The translations under genes and the position numbers were made by a program. Under the pieces are notes generated by a model. That model did not search any database. It saw only the letters and a list, made by a program, of their open reading frames with translations, and was not told where the DNA came from. A DNA stretch of 64,000 bases, taken from assembly GCA_048359995.1 (NCBI GenBank), contig DBGCPK010000002.1, positions 11,945-75,944 on the forward strand, read 5' to 3'. Shown here in pieces: positions 36,985 to 46,075 of this stretch (its first letter is position 1; each line of letters starts with the position of its first letter). This DNA is from UBA3210 sp048359995 (GTDB lineage: Bacteria; Bacillota_I; Bacilli_A; RFN20; CAG-449).

Positions 36985-37638
36985 TTAAAATCCCAAAGTA
37001 AAATCGGACAGATCCTTTATTTCTTTTCTGTCTTTCAACGAACAATCATCTTGCACGCCGCAAACCGCAAATCCTCCCTGCTTCGCCGATTTTATGGCGA
37101 TCAGTGCATCTTCGAATACTAAACATTCGCAAGGGATCAAACAGAGTTTATCCGCCGCTTTTAAATAAATATCCGGAAAGCCTTTTGAGCGGCTCACTTC
37201 GTCAAGAACCGTCACCGAACGGATATACTTCGTCAGATTGTTGCTCTTTATAAAAATTTCCGCGCACGCCCGGTCGCTGGCTGTTGCTAATCCACATTTT
37301 ATTCCGAGTTCATCGAACTCTTTTAAGGTTTCGAGCATATATGATTTTACTTTAAAAACCTTTTCGTAATATGTCAACGCGGATTTTAACCACGAATCAT
37401 AAACCTCATTTTCGTCTAAATGTATATCGAACTCGCGGATTAAAATCCTTACGGTTTCCCGCATCGAAACGTGATTAAATCTCATCAAAAAATCTTCCGC
37501 GACCGAGATATGAAGATTTTTGAAAAGCGCGGCATAGATTTCACTCCACTTACTCATGGAATCCGTAAGCGTCCCATCCATATCAAAAATGGCGCCCTTT
37601 ATCCTATTCTTTACTGCAAATTTCCCGATTTCCATCAT
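36985..37638 (-). CDS. HAD-family sugar-phosphatase or beta-phosphoglucomutase-like
   Basis: 217-residue HAD subfamily IA protein. Motif I FDMDGTLTDS with the nucleophile Asp, a helical cap (about 30-95), motif II TAS, motif III Lys in RSKGFPD, and motif IV VFEDALIAIKSAKQGG. These are typical of beta-phosphoglucomutase-like enzymes and sugar phosphatases. The start is one of two consecutive ATG codons at 37638/37635, after GGCGGAG. It lies 20 nt downstream of the MBL gene. In this cluster it may act on a sugar phosphate made from imported oligosaccharide, but the substrate is unknown. Confidence 0.83.
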   Translation of the reverse strand: MMEIGKFAVKNRIKGAIFDMDGTLTDSMSKWSEIYAALFKNLHISVAEDFLMRFNHVSMRETVRILIREFDIHLDENEVYDSWLKSALTYYEKVFKVKSYMLETLKEFDELGIKCGLATASDRACAEIFIKSNNLTKYIRSVTVLDEVSRSKGFPDIYLKAADKLCLIPCECLVFEDALIAIKSAKQGGFAVCGVQDDCSLKDRKEIKDLSDFTLGF

Positions 37639-37658
37639 CTGCTCCGCCTCATGTTTAC

Positions 37659-38477
37659 TTAAAATTCCACTTCTAATCCGTCGTAAGACACTATCATTCC
37701 GTATTTTTCGATTTCTTTGCGCATTTCGTCGTAAGTTTGACCGCAATTGTGGGAAAAATGATTCAATACGATTCGAGTTTGATCGTCGATCAGCCTTTCG
37801 CGTTTCATCCGATTTATAATTTCCAGATTAGTTCCGAAAGTCATATGATCGTTTCTCCACTGTCCGCCAAGTCCCAATCCTCCCGTACAATCGAGAGAAA
37901 TCAAATCAAAGTGTTTTTCCGTTTTCAACTGTTCCCATACGCTTTCGAAAAAATAACCGGTATCATGCGCGTATAAAACCCGCTTTCCTTCTTTTGAAAT
38001 AGAGTAGATCAGGGGCGTAGATTTTGGATCGTGATCAGCCTTTAACGGCATCACCGAGTAATCGCCGAGCGTAAAACGTTTGTTTTCTTCCACTAAATGG
38101 ACAACTACATTGCAATCCGGCTTATCCGCAACCCGTTTTATTTTTTCGTAACCGTCTCGCGCGACATAAAATTGCATCGCCCGATGGGAATGACTATACC
38201 TCTCCGCGGCAATTTCAATATCCTCGGGGTATAAGTGATCGCTATGGGAATGAGTGATCAAGCAACCGCAGATTCTGTTCCAATCGAATCCATACTTCTG
38301 ATAATGCCAGACGGTATCCGCGTTAAACTCGATCAGCAGGTTCTCATCAATCAATGTCTGGGAACGCGAACGCATATTTCTTCCGCCGAGTTTGCGGGAT
38401 TGTTTGCACACGCGGCATTGACAGAACAAAGAGGGAACCCCTTCGTAAGCGGCTGTGCCTAAATACTTTATTTTCAT
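37659..38477 (-). CDS. MBL-fold metallohydrolase, PhnP-like
   Basis: 272-residue metallo-beta-lactamase-fold hydrolase. N-terminal MKIKYLGTAAYEGVPSLFC and the pair CQCRVC (about 20-25) are typical of the PhnP/ElaC-related group with an extra structural zinc site. The main metal motif THSHSDH is near 75, with further His in ADHDP and a final NHFSHNC. PhnP-type enzymes are phosphodiesterases acting on cyclic sugar phosphates. In the carbohydrate cluster a cyclic or phosphodiester sugar substrate is conceivable, but the assignment stops at the family. It lies between GH31 and the HAD gene in the same direction. Confidence 0.85.
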   Translation of the reverse strand: MKIKYLGTAAYEGVPSLFCQCRVCKQSRKLGGRNMRSRSQTLIDENLLIEFNADTVWHYQKYGFDWNRICGCLITHSHSDHLYPEDIEIAAERYSHSHRAMQFYVARDGYEKIKRVADKPDCNVVVHLVEENKRFTLGDYSVMPLKADHDPKSTPLIYSISKEGKRVLYAHDTGYFFESVWEQLKTEKHFDLISLDCTGGLGLGGQWRNDHMTFGTNLEIINRMKRERLIDDQTRIVLNHFSHNCGQTYDEMRKEIEKYGMIVSYDGLEVEF

Positions 38478-38528
38478 AAGAACTCTTTCCTTTTTACCTC
38501 AATAAATTTTTCATAGAATGCCATTTTT

Positions 38529-41039
38529 TTACAAATAAAACCTGATTTCGCATTGTCGGCTTAAATCGATTTTTACGGGAAAAGAGATTGCATCTCCGTC
38601 GGGTGCATTCGCACCGATATTCAACGGAAATGCGGAACAACATTTTTCTGCCTTTGCAAAACTTGTTTCCACGCCGTTCACCATTATTTTTTTAACGCTC
38701 TCCGCCCCCTTTAAGAGATGATATTTCATCGTGATTTCGCGTTTGTCAAAGCACTTTTCACCACTAAAATTTCCCTCCGAAGAATAGAATTTGACAACGA
38801 ATGCATTGCACTCCTTGCAGTAATACCCCTCATATGCACTCTTGCGGTATTCCCCCGATTGATAAGCCGTCGTTTCCGTGTCGTCTTCGTAAAGATAACC
38901 ACTATCGCTTGCTTCCTTGCAAGGATAAAAATCGTAAACCAATCTATCCCACTTTTGCATCTTCGTATTGCGCTCTTCGAATGCGAGCGGTATCAAAGCG
39001 CCAAGGCGAACAAACAGCGGCATTTCGCGTAAACCATATTGTTTGCCGATGGTTTTACCGCCCGAATAAATTTTTCCGTCAAAGACATCCAGCCACTTGC
39101 CTTGCGGAAGATACGTGCGCACTCTTTCATCGATCGCCGCTTTACTGCAACGTAAAACTATCGCGGCTTCTCCGCCGGCCTGAAAATACTCGATTTTAAC
39201 TTTATGTGCAATGCCGCCGCTTATCACCTTTAAAGGAAAATTCATAGCGGAATGGAGCGTTTTATCCTCAAGCACCTTTTCTCCGTCTATCCAAACCGTA
39301 CACCCGTCGTCGCAGCAAACCATAAGTTCGACGTCGCTTTCAAACCTCACTTCCGTTTCAAAGCGCGCGGAAAAATTATAGACAGGAACGCCTTTTTCGG
39401 GCGATTTGTGGTTGAGTACGATATCCAAGGTATCGTATTCGGCGGAAGCAATCGCATTGCCCTGCAATTCGGTTCCGTCAAAATAGGTTGCCTTTACGGG
39501 AGAAAGATAATTTTTCTTGTCGATGGTCAGGTATTTTCTGCCGGCAACCGGTCTAATCAAGATATCGTTACCGAGCATATATTCGTCGGTGATTTTAGCC
39601 GCCTTCTTATCATCGGGAAATTCGTAACCGAGCGCTTTAAAAAGAGGTTCGCCCGTTTCGTAAGCATTGTATGCGTTTTTATAAATCACGGGAAGCAGGC
39701 GATAACGGAGATTGTTGTATTCCCTCACAATATCCAAGGTTTCCTCGTCGTAAGCCCAAGGTTCGCGGAAACGCTTTACGTGGTTCGTGCAATGCGGACG
39801 GAATACGGGCGATAGCGTGCCGTACTGCATCCAACGGATAAAACCTTCTTTATTTGGATTTCCGAGATGACCTCCGCAATCGGAATTAACGTAGGGAATA
39901 CAGTTGTTGCCGCACTTTATTAAAGTCGCGATTTCCTGAGCAAGCGACTCGGTTTCGCTTTGGATATCCCCCGTCCATTGGATCGAATAACGATGCGACG
40001 CAGAATCCAAAATGTTTTGATAGTACCCGTTTGCCACGTTAACCACGTTGCCCATAATGACGGGACGGCGATAAATTTCGGCATTGCCGGAAATCGTTTG
40101 CCAATAATGCTTTGTCACATCGGCAAACAGATATAACCCTAACGTTTCCCATCGAATATTTTGAGTAGGCGAAACGAGGTTCGAACTCCAATTCCTGTCG
40201 TACCACCATATGTCAAGTCCCATTTTCATCAAGGACTGCAATTTGCTTTCGCGATACGCTATCTCTTCCGGATCAAAAACTTGTTTTCCGTCCAAAGGTT
40301 CGGGGTGATCGTTGAAGCAAATCTCTACGCCATGTGCGTGCGCAAAGTCAAAAAAACGCTTCATATCGGGAAAAAGTTTTGTATTGATCTCATATCCCCA
40401 ACCCTTTTCACAATCGCGCCAATCGGTATCGATGACCATTACGTCCAACGGCACATTGCGCTTTTCATAATCGAGGATAAGGCGTTTTGCCTCTTCTTCA
40501 TTGTAAGCGTAATATTTACTGTTCCAGCCTCCCAAAGTCGAAAGGCGGACGAGTTCGCATCTGCCGGTCAGTTCCACGAACAATTTGCGAAGTTTTTTCG
40601 GATTCTTTTCGCACAAAAGCAGATAGATATCCCGAACGTTTTCGCTTATTTCATATTTGCCTTTCGCTTTCGCGGAATACCCATCTTCGGGCAGGATAAT
40701 GCGCGGCGTATCCGAAATAACAAACACTTCGGGCGTTCTATCTAATGGAGGGAGTTCTCCGCTATTAGCGAGACTTTTGTATTCGTATACTTTTTTGCCC
40801 TTCTTCTCTAAACGTATGCCTGATAACGATTTCGCCTTTTCGGGAATAACTAATCTATAATCGCCAAAACACAGACTGTTCTCTTTCTCAACGCAGTCGA
40901 TGGACTTCGAGTATTGAGTTCTGTTGGGGATAAAGAATGTATTATCATCACAAAATTTTCCGTTTTTCCTACGCTCGATACGGACGATATCTTCGCTTAA
41001 CAGTTGAACGCGAAGATTTCGATAAACAAATTGTTCCAT
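38529..41039 (-). CDS. Glycoside hydrolase family 31 (alpha-xylosidase/alpha-glucosidase type) with PA14-like insert
   Basis: 836-residue cytoplasmic enzyme (no signal peptide). N-terminal beta-sandwich to about 160; TIM barrel with nucleophile Asp281 (IWWYDRN) and acid/base Asp358 (QWTGD); VNSDCGGH and FRPHCTNH form the active-site loops. A PA14-like domain of about 90 residues lies at about 545-635 (VRFESDVELMVCCDDGCTVWIDGEKVL-type text), inside the C-terminal beta-sandwich region. GH31 members act on alpha-glucosides, alpha-xylosides or sulfoquinovosides; PA14 inserts are known from xyloglucan-active alpha-xylosidases, usually nearer the N-terminus. Alpha-xylosidase is thus favoured, not proven. 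The start has GAGGAAATG-type ribosome binding. Confidence 0.9.
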   Translation of the reverse strand: MEQFVYRNLRVQLLSEDIVRIERRKNGKFCDDNTFFIPNRTQYSKSIDCVEKENSLCFGDYRLVIPEKAKSLSGIRLEKKGKKVYEYKSLANSGELPPLDRTPEVFVISDTPRIILPEDGYSAKAKGKYEISENVRDIYLLLCEKNPKKLRKLFVELTGRCELVRLSTLGGWNSKYYAYNEEEAKRLILDYEKRNVPLDVMVIDTDWRDCEKGWGYEINTKLFPDMKRFFDFAHAHGVEICFNDHPEPLDGKQVFDPEEIAYRESKLQSLMKMGLDIWWYDRNWSSNLVSPTQNIRWETLGLYLFADVTKHYWQTISGNAEIYRRPVIMGNVVNVANGYYQNILDSASHRYSIQWTGDIQSETESLAQEIATLIKCGNNCIPYVNSDCGGHLGNPNKEGFIRWMQYGTLSPVFRPHCTNHVKRFREPWAYDEETLDIVREYNNLRYRLLPVIYKNAYNAYETGEPLFKALGYEFPDDKKAAKITDEYMLGNDILIRPVAGRKYLTIDKKNYLSPVKATYFDGTELQGNAIASAEYDTLDIVLNHKSPEKGVPVYNFSARFETEVRFESDVELMVCCDDGCTVWIDGEKVLEDKTLHSAMNFPLKVISGGIAHKVKIEYFQAGGEAAIVLRCSKAAIDERVRTYLPQGKWLDVFDGKIYSGGKTIGKQYGLREMPLFVRLGALIPLAFEERNTKMQKWDRLVYDFYPCKEASDSGYLYEDDTETTAYQSGEYRKSAYEGYYCKECNAFVVKFYSSEGNFSGEKCFDKREITMKYHLLKGAESVKKIMVNGVETSFAKAEKCCSAFPLNIGANAPDGDAISFPVKIDLSRQCEIRFYL

Positions 41040-41203
41040 TTCATTTCCTCTATTGATCTAATAATTGACTGGTTTTAACGCCTTTTTTATCTTTGAGACT
41101 CTGAGTCGAGTCGAAACATTCACGGATATTTTTTTCTCGATTTTAAAACCCAAAAGTTTTTTGCTTTTCTTCCGCGGTTGTTTTCATTTGAAAAAGATCG
41201 CTT

Positions 41204-42166
41204 TCAATTTTCATAGGCTTTATCGAAGACACAATTCGGATTTCCTACTCCGAGACAAATCGCCGTCTGAGTCGATGAAGGAATCCAAGAGTCCGTACTT
41301 TCCGCTATATTGACCGCCAGCCTGACCACGGTTCTGTTTTCTCCGAAATTCCCACTGGAAATGCGATGCGGTTTGCCATCTTTATCTTCGAGATACAGAG
41401 AAACCCCCGCACCCTCGCGTACGACGATGACATATATACCGCTTTGATCGAGAAATAATTGCGTGAATTCCTGCGAAACCGCGACTCTGTCATTGGCCTC
41501 AAAATTTTTGTAAAACAATCCGAGCTCTTTGCTATAGCCGATCCCGCAATTATACCATTGGGCAGAGACTCCGCTGCTTGGCAAAGTTGTCTCGTCATTC
41601 AGGTTGATGTTCACTTGGACTCTTTGATTATCGGGAAATGAATTTAGTCCCTTTTCTTCGGTATTCTCCCATGTCATAAACGCTCGATATGTGAAATCTC
41701 CGCCGAGAGGTTCCAACGCCCCGCCTGCAACAGTGCTCAGATATACATTTCCGGAAGAAATATCGTTTAAGCGCATGGGATTAAACGCGTTTTCGTATAA
41801 AGAACGGTAAGTTGTTATCTCCGTTGCCGCTGCGTCCTTAAAATACCGATCGCAAGCGAAACAATGCCAATATTCTGCAACGGTTTCCGTCGCCGCATGA
41901 TGCGATAGGGAATGATTCAGTTTTGCAATCCGGATATTCTCTTTCGAAAGTTCAATGTTCCCTTTCGCGTCAAAAAATATTTTGTCGCACTTCTCGCATA
42001 CATAATGCGCTCGATTTCCTTCTGCCGCGCAAGTCGGCTGAACACGCTCTACTCTGGTCATCACGTGTACACATTCGGCTTCGCTCGACGTTTCCTTTTT
42101 TTCAGAACACCCGACGATTGCAAAGATGATAAACACTCCTAAAATCAAAGATGCTATTCTTCTCAT
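41204..42166 (-). CDS. Lipoprotein with Cys-His ribbons and a jelly-roll-like C-terminal domain
   Basis: 320-residue lipoprotein, lipobox IVGC (Cys20), start preceded by AGGAGG. Residues about 30-125 hold two Cys/His ribbons (CVHVM ... TCAAEG ... CEKCDKIF ... LNH and HCFACDRYF). This repeat type is frequent in surface proteins of gut Bacillota; its metal binding is unproven. The C-terminal 190 residues (YRAFMTWENTEEKG ... GVSLYLEDKDGK) look like a beta-sandwich that could bind glycan, similar in style to the modules of the 1088-residue lipoprotein of the cluster. It is encoded 45 nt after the permeases, so likely part of the uptake operon. Confidence 0.75.
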   Translation of the reverse strand: MRRIASLILGVFIIFAIVGCSEKKETSSEAECVHVMTRVERVQPTCAAEGNRAHYVCEKCDKIFFDAKGNIELSKENIRIAKLNHSLSHHAATETVAEYWHCFACDRYFKDAAATEITTYRSLYENAFNPMRLNDISSGNVYLSTVAGGALEPLGGDFTYRAFMTWENTEEKGLNSFPDNQRVQVNINLNDETTLPSSGVSAQWYNCGIGYSKELGLFYKNFEANDRVAVSQEFTQLFLDQSGIYVIVVREGAGVSLYLEDKDGKPHRISSGNFGENRTVVRLAVNIAESTDSWIPSSTQTAICLGVGNPNCVFDKAYEN

Positions 42167-42211
42167 ATTTACCTCCTAAAATCAGAAAAAGATTAATCTT
42201 TTATCCGCATA

Positions 42212-43177
42212 TTACTCTTTTCCTCCGCCGAAAGTTATGCCTTCTATGAAAAACTTCTGACAAGCAAGATAGAGGATAATCAACGGCACCATCGCCATCA
42301 AAGCAACCGCGCAGGTAAAATTAAAATCGTAAGAAGTTAAGGTCATTTCCTCGATGATTTTATTTAACGCAATTTGAAGCGTCCACATTTCTGACGGAGA
42401 GTCTTTCAAATACATCAATGCACCGGCGTAATTGTTATAACCGCCGACAAAGCCGAAGATAAATTGCGCGATGAGCGCCGGTTTCGAAAGAGGAATGACG
42501 ATTTTTAGAAAGATTTGCCAAAATCCCATACCGTCTATTTCCGCCGCTTCGATGATTTCTTTTCCGATTCCGTCGACATAAGGTCGTAAAAAGAAAACGG
42601 TTCCCGCGCTGGCAAATAATCCCGGCACGATAAGCGGAAGCCATGCGGAATATCCTTCTGTCCACCCGATATTTTGATAGAACATATAACTGACAAAGCT
42701 GAATGATCCCAATGGAACAAACATCAAGGTTACGGTCAGCATAAAAAGAAAATTTTTGAATGGAAATTTATATTTGGAATAACAATAAGCCACCAAAAGC
42801 GATTGCAATAAACTGCATACCAAAGGTATCAAAGTTATCCAAAGCGTATTGATAAAGCCGAGCAAAATGGTCGGTATTCCGTCCCCTCTTTGCATCATCA
42901 TCGTATCCTGCAAAAACAATTGCCGGTATCCTTCCAAAGTAAATTCTTTCGGCCACCAGATATAGCCTTCCGCCATCATATATTCCGTTCTCCCTGTAAA
43001 CGAAGTTACAACGATCGTAGCAAAAGGCGCTAAAATCCACAGCGTAAATAAGATCAGAAGCCCATAAATGACAATATGACTTATCGAAATCGGCTTCTTT
43101 CTGCGTTTCGGTATTAAATCTTCTTCTCTTTCCATCGAGGCAAACGCATTTTTTCTTTCTTTGAAAATGGTTTTCAT
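42212..43177 (-). CDS. Sugar ABC transporter permease, MalG/UgpE type
   Basis: 321-residue inner-membrane permease with six helices and the binding-protein-dependent transport domain. The EAA loop is visible (EIIEAAEIDGMGFWQIFLKIVIPLSKP-type text near 205-230), which docks on the ATPase. The cytoplasmic N-terminus is long and basic (about 35 residues), ending KRRKKPIS. It starts 3 nt after the MalF-like gene with GGAGG upstream. It pairs with the MalF-like permease, the solute-binding lipoprotein and probably the ATPase encoded at the head of the cluster. Confidence 0.93.
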   Translation of the reverse strand: MKTIFKERKNAFASMEREEDLIPKRRKKPISISHIVIYGLLILFTLWILAPFATIVVTSFTGRTEYMMAEGYIWWPKEFTLEGYRQLFLQDTMMMQRGDGIPTILLGFINTLWITLIPLVCSLLQSLLVAYCYSKYKFPFKNFLFMLTVTLMFVPLGSFSFVSYMFYQNIGWTEGYSAWLPLIVPGLFASAGTVFFLRPYVDGIGKEIIEAAEIDGMGFWQIFLKIVIPLSKPALIAQFIFGFVGGYNNYAGALMYLKDSPSEMWTLQIALNKIIEEMTLTSYDFNFTCAVALMAMVPLIILYLACQKFFIEGITFGGGKE

Positions 43178-43180
43178 AGT

Positions 43181-44122
43181 TTAATCCTCCGCCGTAGCTT
43201 TATTTCTCGCCCGAATGACAAAAAACGAAATGAAAAATGTGACCAAGAACAAAGCCCAACTCATCACGGAAGCATACTCCATGTTCAACTGCATAACGCC
43301 CTTGATGTAGATATAATAGTTGATAGTAAGGGCAATATTTCCCGGCCCTGCAAGTTGATTCCAGTCGACAGGAGCCAATACGGTAACCGCGTCGAATATG
43401 GCAAGCCCGTTCGTGATACTTGCCAACAGCAGGAACAAAGTAACGCCTTTGATCCCCGGCATCGTCACGTGCCAAAATTTTTCCCATCCATTTGCTCCAT
43501 CCAGAGAAGCAGCTTCATACAGAGACGGATTTACGTTCTTTAAAGCGGCTTTGAACATCACAATGCCATATGCCGGGGCCTGCCATAGAATCGTGATGTA
43601 TACAGCCCACCCCAGTCGTGTCGGATGTTCCACGCTCCAAAGCCACTCGATTTTTTCTCCCAAAATAGCATTCAGTATACCGAAGTTCGTGGAAAACACC
43701 CATTTCCACATAATCGCAATAGCAACCGTAGAACAAATATACGGGATAAAGAATATTACCTGAAACAGATTTGCGAATCTCTTTATCGAATTCAATAAAA
43801 CCGATATGATAAGAGCGATCAATAACGTCACTAATTGCGCGCTTGCAAGCCAAAAAGTTATTCCCCATGCTTTCCAAAACTTTTCATCTTGAAATACTTC
43901 GACGAAGTTTGAAAACCCGTTCCACTGCATCGTAAAGATATCGTTGTCCTTCATATCTGTGAACATAGAAACAAAAGATAAAATTACAGGTATTCCGTTG
44001 AAGATGATGAAACTGACAATGGGAATGAGCGCAATCACGAAATACATCCAATTGATTGCTCTCCACTTTCTCTTTTTTTTCGGCAACGGCGAAGAAAGCG
44101 CACAACTACGCGCAATATTCAT
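43181..44122 (-). CDS. Sugar ABC transporter permease, MalF/UgpA type
   Basis: 313-residue permease with six predicted helices and the conserved EAA loop (LYEAASLDGANGWEKFWHVTMPGIKG-type text near 205-230). N-terminus basic (KKKRKWRAINWMYF). The ATG overlaps the stop codon of the solute-binding protein gene by one base (TAATG). With the MalG-like subunit it forms the pore of an oligosaccharide importer (CUT1 class). Nothing in the sequence fixes the sugar. Confidence 0.93.
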   Translation of the reverse strand: MNIARSCALSSPLPKKKRKWRAINWMYFVIALIPIVSFIIFNGIPVILSFVSMFTDMKDNDIFTMQWNGFSNFVEVFQDEKFWKAWGITFWLASAQLVTLLIALIISVLLNSIKRFANLFQVIFFIPYICSTVAIAIMWKWVFSTNFGILNAILGEKIEWLWSVEHPTRLGWAVYITILWQAPAYGIVMFKAALKNVNPSLYEAASLDGANGWEKFWHVTMPGIKGVTLFLLLASITNGLAIFDAVTVLAPVDWNQLAGPGNIALTINYYIYIKGVMQLNMEYASVMSWALFLVTFFISFFVIRARNKATAED

Positions 44123-46026
44123 TATCTTATCCCTCTTATGACACAGGTCATTTCATCCAATTCATTTTTAGCATTCACACCGCGAACGTCCAAAAAGTTG
44201 CTTAAAGTCATGGTTCCTTCGCGCACTTTTTGATTAAAGTCGTCCGACCAGTTCGATACCCATTGACCACTTTCAAAGTATCCCCAGTCGCCACGGCTGG
44301 TATTGCTTGCCATCATAGCCAGTGCATAGTAGTTTTTCCCTTTGGAAATCTCGCTGTTATAAGCGAAATCTTCGCTGAATAAAACTTCTTTTGAAACAGG
44401 CGCCAGAGTTTGCGTCTTTGCAATGTATTTTTGTCCTTCCGTCGCAACCCAACTGATAAAATCCCATGCGGCTTGATACTTGGTTGGATCCGAACACGCC
44501 GGTATAACCAGATATTCGGAAATACTTGCCGTCGTCGTATTTCCTACAATCGGCGTTCCGTTTACTTTTTTGAGTTCTCCTGTGTAAACTACTCCGTCAT
44601 AGGTTTCACCGATAACTTTGAGATATTCATTGTCAAAACCGACTTTTCCTTCTTTTTGATAAACGCTTCCGCCTTCATATTCGCGATATGTTTCGCAAGG
44701 ACATAAATCAAAATTAACCGCCGCCGGAAGCAATTCTCTTTCATAAATCGAATCCACATTTCCTCTGACCATGGCGATTTGAGATGCATTGAACCAGTTG
44801 GAAGAAGCACCGATATTCGGATCTGCCACACCGTATCCTTTGAACGTATTTCCATTCTTTTCATCGACGGTTGTCGATCTGGACACTTGCAAGGAAACAT
44901 ATTCTTTGACCGCATCATATTGCGATGCGATTGCATAGATATTTTCGGGTTTTACGCTCGCGTTTTCAATTCCGTTAACTCTGTCTTCGTAACGGACGAT
45001 CTCGCCTGCATGATAGGTTACCCCATTGATCACCATGGAGTCTGCCGTTACGATATAATTCGGGCGATCGTCCATTAAAGTAAAATCGTAATCCGTTCCG
45101 TTATATCCCATGACATCGCCGCCGACAGACCAACCATAATTGAACCAATACTCGGACACGAAGCCGTAATTGGATGTCGCCGACGGATTCCATCCTTCCT
45201 TAGCGGTATCGTCTTTTTTGGTAAAGTACTTCAAAAAATTCCTCATCTCTTCCCAATTCATGCCGATACGATTGTTGAATACCTTATAAACCGTTCGTCC
45301 GTCCAGTGTTTGTGAAGCCGTCATTCCCGCCAACGGTGCTTCTTTATATTCGGCATAACCGTGCGGTTGCAATTTTGCATATTCTCCCGTGCCATCCAGT
45401 TTTTCTTCTTCGATCGAAACGATATTTACGCCTTGAGCTTCAAATAAGGCCTTGTTATACCAGTTAAAATGCGGCGATCCTCCATAAGGAACTGCCATTA
45501 AATTTTGATCGGCTCCTATCATGTGCTTCGGCTTTCCCGCGCCCGAATCGGCATCGTAATTATAAGTCATACGTCCCCAGTCCAACGCTTGCTTAGATAT
45601 GCTGTTTTTCTGGAAATCTTCATCGTTTGCGGCAAAATTCGAAAGATCGACCATATATCCGTTAGGCGCAAAGGAACGATTGCTCCTCGTTAAAGAAGCT
45701 TGCAAGGCAGTCTCGTTTTTGCTATCGTTGATGGCTACGACATTATAAGCGCTTCTTGCGTTCGATTCAAAGACGCTTGACGCACAACTTCCGTTTCCTC
45801 TTTGCATATTGACATAAACGTTATCTTCCATTCCCTGTCCTTTATTGTAGTCATTCAACAATTCGGTCCATGCCGGTGTCGATTTCAAATTGATGCTGCA
45901 TAAAAAGCTGATCTCTGTCCGATCTCCTTTCAGTGAATTTTCGGATCCGCCGCCACAGCCCGTTAAAAAAACCGTCGTTAGCGAAAGTAAGCATAGCGTT
46001 CTCGTCCCAAATTTTTTGATTTTCAT
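44122..46026 (-). CDS. Extracellular solute-binding lipoprotein of the sugar ABC importer
   Basis: 634-residue substrate-binding lipoprotein, lipobox LTGC (Cys24) followed by GGG. Length well above the usual 420-450 residues of family-1 binding proteins, as seen for those that bind long or branched oligosaccharides. Typical elements are an N-terminal alpha/beta lobe (EISFLCSINLKSTPAWTELLNDYNKG-type) and the late hinge segment YLVIPACSDPTKYQAAWDFISWV near 540. Extra loops at about 150-420 hold many Trp and Tyr, suited to stacking on sugars. Start has AAGGAGG. It is followed by both permease genes. Confidence 0.9.
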   Translation of the reverse strand: MKIKKFGTRTLCLLSLTTVFLTGCGGGSENSLKGDRTEISFLCSINLKSTPAWTELLNDYNKGQGMEDNVYVNMQRGNGSCASSVFESNARSAYNVVAINDSKNETALQASLTRSNRSFAPNGYMVDLSNFAANDEDFQKNSISKQALDWGRMTYNYDADSGAGKPKHMIGADQNLMAVPYGGSPHFNWYNKALFEAQGVNIVSIEEEKLDGTGEYAKLQPHGYAEYKEAPLAGMTASQTLDGRTVYKVFNNRIGMNWEEMRNFLKYFTKKDDTAKEGWNPSATSNYGFVSEYWFNYGWSVGGDVMGYNGTDYDFTLMDDRPNYIVTADSMVINGVTYHAGEIVRYEDRVNGIENASVKPENIYAIASQYDAVKEYVSLQVSRSTTVDEKNGNTFKGYGVADPNIGASSNWFNASQIAMVRGNVDSIYERELLPAAVNFDLCPCETYREYEGGSVYQKEGKVGFDNEYLKVIGETYDGVVYTGELKKVNGTPIVGNTTTASISEYLVIPACSDPTKYQAAWDFISWVATEGQKYIAKTQTLAPVSKEVLFSEDFAYNSEISKGKNYYALAMMASNTSRGDWGYFESGQWVSNWSDDFNQKVREGTMTLSNFLDVRGVNAKNELDEMTCVIRGIR

Positions 46027-46075
46027 AATTTAACCTCCTTATTTGACTTAAATTGATTGAATCCTGTCTTTGTTT

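Noticed and set aside
41180..41210. Possible cre box between the GH31 gene and the 320-residue lipoprotein gene
   Set aside because: Only the right half matches; the left half fails at most consensus positions.
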